From the NCBI RefSeq assembly GCF_039523615.1, contig NZ_BAAAFQ010000006.1:197162-261161 (forward strand): 64,000 nucleotides of DNA, in the 5' to 3' direction. Under the pieces are notes generated by a model, which saw nothing but the letters and a program-made list of their open reading frames with translations, ran no database searches and was not told the origin of the DNA. Position 1 is the stretch's first letter, and each line of letters starts with the position of its first letter. This document shows positions 60,535 through 64,000 of the stretch, one piece after another. The position numbers and the translations under genes are program-made. Origin of the DNA: Psychrosphaera haliotis. GTDB taxonomy: Bacteria > Pseudomonadota > Gammaproteobacteria > Enterobacterales > Alteromonadaceae.

Positions 60535-60834
60535 ATGAAATTAACTAATAAACAAATACAATTTTTACGTGGTGAAGCGCATTCGCTTAAGCCTGTCGTT
60601 CAATTAGGTTCAAATGGATTTACTGAAGGTGTTTTGGCTGAAATCGAAAACTCTTTAGAAATTCACGAGCTTATAAAAGTTAAAATCCCGGCTCAAGACC
60701 GAGAAGAATTAAACCTTTATGTGGATGCTATTATTCGTGAGAGTAAAGCGGTAAAAGTTCAGCTTATAGGAAAAACCTTAGTACTGTTCAAACAGGCTAA
60801 AGAACCTCGAATCGTATTGCCAAAAGGTAAGTAA
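60535..60834 (+). CDS. yhbY: YhbY RNA-binding (CRM-domain) protein
   Basis: This 99-residue single CRM-domain protein associates with pre-50S ribosomal particles. It has KPVVQLGSNGFTEGVLAEI, the GxxG-type loop, ELIKVKI and LIGKTLVLFKQ, as in E. coli YhbY (97). Divergent from rlmE, which is the conserved order. A terminator follows. Confidence 0.95.
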   Translation: MKLTNKQIQFLRGEAHSLKPVVQLGSNGFTEGVLAEIENSLEIHELIKVKIPAQDREELNLYVDAIIRESKAVKVQLIGKTLVLFKQAKEPRIVLPKGK

Positions 60835-60842
60835 GCATCACA

Positions 60843-60864
60843 ATTCGTTTTAGTTAAAACGAAT
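60843..60864. repeat. Perfect 9-bp inverted repeat after yhbY
   Basis: ATTCGTTTT and AAAACGAAT are separated by AGTT. It precedes the terminator by a few bases and might form an extra hairpin at the 3' end of the yhbY mRNA. Confidence 0.6.
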
Positions 60865-60870
60865 ATCATC

Positions 60871-60904
60871 AAAAGCCATTGCTAAACGCAGTGGCTTTTT
60901 TTTA
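60871..60904 (+). terminator. Terminator of yhbY
   Basis: The AAGCCATTGC / GCAGTGGCTT stem (one T-G wobble) with a 5-base loop is followed by eight T. Confidence 0.8.
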
Positions 60905-60984
60905 CCTCAAATAAATACAAACCCGCATAAATTTATAAACAGTGTCTATATTTAAAGTTACATATACTAACTTGAACTTCACAT

Positions 60985-62523
60985 ATGACTCTTGATTTTT
61001 TATCTAAAAGCAACATCGACGTTCCTCAAGAACAATGGAATGTTCTCATTGTGGATGATGAAGAGGACATTCATACCATTACTAAAATGGCGCTAAAGCG
61101 TTTTGAATTTGAGGGAAAATCTCTTAAATTTATTAGTGCTTATAGTGCTGAAGAAGCTCGCGAAACTTTACAAGAATATAAAGAGCTAGCACTTATCTTT
61201 CTAGATGTCGTTATGGAAACGGATGATGCTGGCCTTCAATTTGTAGAATGGCTTCGAAACGAAAATAAAAACCAAATGACAAGAGTGATTTTAAGAACCG
61301 GGCAGCCTGGTCAAGCGCCGGAAGAAGAAGTCATTATGAAATACGACATTAATGATTATAAACAAAAGACTGAGCTTGATAGAAGACGTCTTTTTACCGC
61401 AGTTATTTCAGCTTTAAGAGGCTACCGTGACCTCAGAGAGATTGATGAAACAAGGAAGTATGAACAAGAGTTTAAACATGGCCTTGAAAAAGTAATTGAA
61501 GCAACAGCAAATGTCATGGAAGAACAGAAGTTGACTAGCTTTTTCCAAGGGTTACTTCAACAAGTTTTATCTATTTTAAGGTTTGAACAAAAGGGGGCAT
61601 TAATAAAAATTACCAATGCGGGAGGAACAATTTATGACAAAAGTGATTTTAAAGTCATAACTCAAATTGGAACTGATCTAGAAAATCAGTTAGATGAGAA
61701 TCTTAAAAACCTCATGAACACTGCAATAAAAATTGAGGAGTCCGTATTTGAAGATGATACCTTTATCGCTTATTTACCCTCTCTATCAGCGCAAGAAAGC
61801 CTTATTTATCTCAAAGGCGTTGATTTAAACCAAATCAAAGAAATAGATATCAAACTGTTGCAAATGTTTTGTAGAAGCGCAGGTATAGCCTTCGACAATC
61901 TGATGATGAAAACTCAAGTGCAAAACACCCAAGCTGAAGTAATTAATCGTTTAGGAAATGCCGTAGAGTCTAGGTCCAAAGAGTCAGGGAACCATATAAG
62001 AAGAATGTCTGCCTTCTCTGGTATTATCGCTGAGCAATTAAAACTATCTACATATGAGTGTGAAATCCTAGAATTAGCAACTCCAATGCACGACATTGGA
62101 AAGATTGCGACACCGGATAGTATTTTGCTAAAACCGGGACGGTTGGACTTGTCAGAATTTGAAATAATGAAGCAGCACGCCACAATTGGCTATGAGATAT
62201 TAGCTGGTTCAGAACTCCCCATTATTGTAGCTGCAGCGACGATAGCTCATCAACATCACGAAAAGTTTGACGGTAGCGGTTACCCCCATGGATTAAAGGG
62301 AAATGAGATCCATATATATTCAAGAATAGTTGCTGTCGCAGATGTATTCGACGCATTACTTCACAAGCGTTGTTATAAGCCTGCATGGACTCTTAACGAT
62401 GTTCTTAGCCTTATAGAAGAACAAAGAGGTAAGCATTTTGATCCTGAAGTGGTAGATGCATTTTTTGAGTGCATTGAAAAGCTCATAATAGCGAATAATG
62501 AACTCACTGATAGCGAGGAGTAG
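60985..62523 (+). CDS. Response regulator with DUF3369 and HD-GYP domains
   Basis: The protein is 512 residues. The receiver domain (about 15-150) has the phosphoacceptor Asp74 in LIFLDVVMETD and acidic pocket DDEED at 24-28. The middle domain (about 160-310) is DUF3369-like. The HD-GYP domain (about 320-500) has His369-Asp370 in MHDIGKI, HQHHEKFDGSGYPHG, and DVFDALLHKRCYK, so it should hydrolyse cyclic di-GMP. It starts 8 bases before its partner kinase gene. Motility or biofilm control is inferred. Confidence 0.92.
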   Translation: MTLDFLSKSNIDVPQEQWNVLIVDDEEDIHTITKMALKRFEFEGKSLKFISAYSAEEARETLQEYKELALIFLDVVMETDDAGLQFVEWLRNENKNQMTRVILRTGQPGQAPEEEVIMKYDINDYKQKTELDRRRLFTAVISALRGYRDLREIDETRKYEQEFKHGLEKVIEATANVMEEQKLTSFFQGLLQQVLSILRFEQKGALIKITNAGGTIYDKSDFKVITQIGTDLENQLDENLKNLMNTAIKIEESVFEDDTFIAYLPSLSAQESLIYLKGVDLNQIKEIDIKLLQMFCRSAGIAFDNLMMKTQVQNTQAEVINRLGNAVESRSKESGNHIRRMSAFSGIIAEQLKLSTYECEILELATPMHDIGKIATPDSILLKPGRLDLSEFEIMKQHATIGYEILAGSELPIIVAAATIAHQHHEKFDGSGYPHGLKGNEIHIYSRIVAVADVFDALLHKRCYKPAWTLNDVLSLIEEQRGKHFDPEVVDAFFECIEKLIIANNELTDSEE

Positions 62524-62531
62524 TATCTATT

Positions 62532-63851
62532 ATGCCTTTTCACACTGCTTCAAATAACGGTATTGCTGTATCAGACAAAGATATCATTACTGCGTTAATT
62601 GATATTTCTAAACTTATCACAGAAAAAAGTAAATCTTCTGATTTATATGAAAAAATACACCAAATCATAAGCAAAGTGATCTTCGTTCGCAATATAGCAA
62701 TAGCAGAGGTTAATGACTTTAACCAAACAATGAGACTGAATTATTTTGTTGACGAAATGGATGGCAACTCATTTCAAGATAAAACTATAGATATTGGAAA
62801 TGGCTTATCAGCATTTGCAATTAACGCCAAGAAACCTATCAAGCTTGACCAAAGCGAGATATTGATGCTTCAAAACAGTGGTCAAATAGAGCGTATCTAT
62901 GGAACCATGTGCCATAGTTGGATTGGTATACCTATTATCAATGGCAACGACGTTTTTGGATTAATAATAGTCCAAAGTTACTCACCTAGTTTTATCTATA
63001 GCGAAAGAGACTTAGAAATTCTGACTTTTGTCGGCTCAAACATAAATATTTTAATGCAACAAAAACGAATTGAGGCCGAAGATAAACTAATTAGGGAGGA
63101 AATGTTACAAAAGGATAAAATGGCTTCACTGGGCCAATTAGTTGCAGGTATAGCACATGAAATAAATACCCCTCTTGGCGTCTGTGTAACTGGTATATCA
63201 AACCTTTATGAAGAGCATACCGTCTTCAAAAAAGCAGCTGTAAACGGCCTTGTCACTGAAAAGCAGTTTAACAATTTTATCGAAGATGTAGGTGAGACTT
63301 GCAGCATCATTAAAAGCAACGTTGAGAGAGCGAGTCGATTAATCTCAAGCTTTAAACAAGTCGCAGTTGACCAGTCATCAGAAACGATAAGACTAATTAA
63401 TATTAAAAACTATATTAACGAAACTATCCAATCACTAAACCCTCTCATTAAAAAAACTAAACACTCTATTACCGTAACCAGCCCTGATTGTTTAGAAATT
63501 GAAACCCAACCTGGTGCGCTATCGCAACTAATAACTAATTTAATTACTAACTCAATTATTCACGCTTTTGAAGACATCAAGCATGGTGAAATTGAGATAA
63601 TAGTCACTGAAAAAGATAGTAAATTAGAGGTTATCTATAAAGATAATGGTAAAGGTATGGACGAAGAGCAAAGCACAAAGTTCTTTGACCCATTTTTTAC
63701 CACAAAAAGAGGTTCAGGTGGCAGTGGTTTAGGCGGACATATTATCTTTAATATTGTCGCGACTTCATTAAAAGGCTCGATAAAATTAGAAACAGCAATA
63801 GGAAAGGGTTGTAAATTTATAATAGCTATTCCAAACGTAAAGAGGTGTTAA
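62532..63851 (+). CDS. Soluble GAF-domain sensor histidine kinase
   Basis: The protein is 439 residues. The N-terminal GAF domain (about 20-175) has WIGIPIINGNDVFGLIIVQ. A coiled linker (176-195) leads to the H box with His209 in QLVAGIAHEINTPLG. The N box is LITNLITNSIIHAF, followed by DNGKGM and FDPFFTTKRGSGGSGLGGHI. There is no membrane segment, so it senses a cytoplasmic signal. It lies 8 bases after the HD-GYP regulator gene, the evident partner. Confidence 0.93.
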   Translation: MPFHTASNNGIAVSDKDIITALIDISKLITEKSKSSDLYEKIHQIISKVIFVRNIAIAEVNDFNQTMRLNYFVDEMDGNSFQDKTIDIGNGLSAFAINAKKPIKLDQSEILMLQNSGQIERIYGTMCHSWIGIPIINGNDVFGLIIVQSYSPSFIYSERDLEILTFVGSNINILMQQKRIEAEDKLIREEMLQKDKMASLGQLVAGIAHEINTPLGVCVTGISNLYEEHTVFKKAAVNGLVTEKQFNNFIEDVGETCSIIKSNVERASRLISSFKQVAVDQSSETIRLINIKNYINETIQSLNPLIKKTKHSITVTSPDCLEIETQPGALSQLITNLITNSIIHAFEDIKHGEIEIIVTEKDSKLEVIYKDNGKGMDEEQSTKFFDPFFTTKRGSGGSGLGGHIIFNIVATSLKGSIKLETAIGKGCKFIIAIPNVKRC

Positions 63852-63880
63852 GAAGAGTAAGATGTTAAATTCCAGGCAAT

Positions 63881-63912
63881 AAAAAACCCCTCGCACAACG
63901 TGCAAGGGGTTA
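63881..63912 (-). terminator. Terminator of the rRNA operon
   Basis: On the minus strand AACCCCTTGCAC / GTGCGAGGGGTT (one mismatch) with a 3-base loop is followed by TTTTTTATT. It lies 7 bases past the 5S 3' end. Confidence 0.9.
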
Positions 63913-63918
63913 GTATGG

Positions 63919-64000
63919 GAGCCTGGCGGTGAGCTACTCTCGCATAGCAAATGCTACACTACCATCGCCGCAGCTGCGTTTCACTTCTGAGTTCGAAATG
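63919..64000 (-). rRNA. 5S ribosomal RNA, 3' part (partial)
   Basis: Minus-strand segments CGAACTCAGAAGTGAAACG, GCCGATGGTAGTGT-like GGCGATGGTAGTGTAG, ATGCGAGAGTAG and the 3' end GCCAGGCT match the second half of gammaproteobacterial 5S rRNA. The 5' third lies beyond the window end. It is the end of an rRNA operon transcribed toward the histidine kinase gene. Confidence 0.95.

Noticed and set aside
1..64000. CRISPR array, prophage, insertion sequence or integrase
   Set aside because: No regularly spaced repeat array, terminal-inverted-repeat element, transposase or integrase frame was found. The repeats present are short tandem units or a tRNA relic.

Overview
The window reads as chromosomal DNA of a marine gammaproteobacterium of the Alteromonadales (Colwellia/Thalassotalea/Psychrosphaera-like). 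The evidence is AT-rich composition (about 40% GC by eye), the E. coli-like core cluster yhbY / rlmE-ftsH-folP-glmM-tpiA-secG-tRNA-Leu(GAG), the pairs holD-rimI, rppH-ptsP and mutH, a ThyA of the long Vibrio/Shewanella type, the gammaproteobacterial polar-flagellum genes flgP and flgT, and a TonB receptor. The genus is inference. No phage, insertion sequence, CRISPR array or recognisable defence island was found.

Layout. 1-8.3 kb: the end of bacterioferritin, a glycine-zipper mini-protein, a cysteine-cluster protein, a LysR regulator divergent from an SDR dehydrogenase, then a probable sugar or sugar-acid catabolic group (SDR, lactonase, enolase-superfamily dehydratase, class II aldolase-like protein) and a small HTH / membrane protein / GreA-C-domain-like trio. 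8.4-18.2 kb: argS, prfC, a membrane-fused spermidine-synthase-like protein, rimI, holD, tRNA-Trp with a broken partial copy beside it, rlmA, a periplasmic peroxiredoxin and a methyltransferase. 18.2-22.8 kb: a TonB-dependent receptor translationally coupled to an alkylglycerol-monooxygenase/sterol-desaturase-like membrane enzyme. 22.9-36 kb: housekeeping genes thyA, lgt, a TSUP permease, ptsP (apparent frameshift at its 5' end), rppH, mutH, a secreted S9 peptidase, tyrS and dgt. 36-47.8 kb: YigZ, a voltage-gated channel with a calcium-like filter, an aldehyde dehydrogenase / DJ-1 / LysR group, a secreted amidohydrolase and an RND pump with its adaptor. 47.9-54.2 kb: flgP and flgT, divergent from two back-to-back sigma54-like promoters, an HPt protein, a periplasmic binding-protein-like protein, a YghU-type GST whose 3' end merges into a 15-bp tandem repeat, a YgjP-like metallopeptidase and YegD. 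54.3-60.9 kb: the conserved secG-to-yhbY cluster. 61-64 kb: a response regulator with an HD-GYP output domain and its soluble histidine kinase, convergent with the 3' end of an rRNA operon (5S rRNA).

Most of the window is ordinary core genome. The observations most worth following are the channel filter TFEDWTD, the in-phase stop-codon repeat behind the GST gene, the divergent sigma54 elements at flgP/flgT, the ptsP frameshift, the broken tRNA-Trp copy, and the TonB receptor / AGMO-like oxidase pair. No complete new system could be demonstrated from sequence alone.
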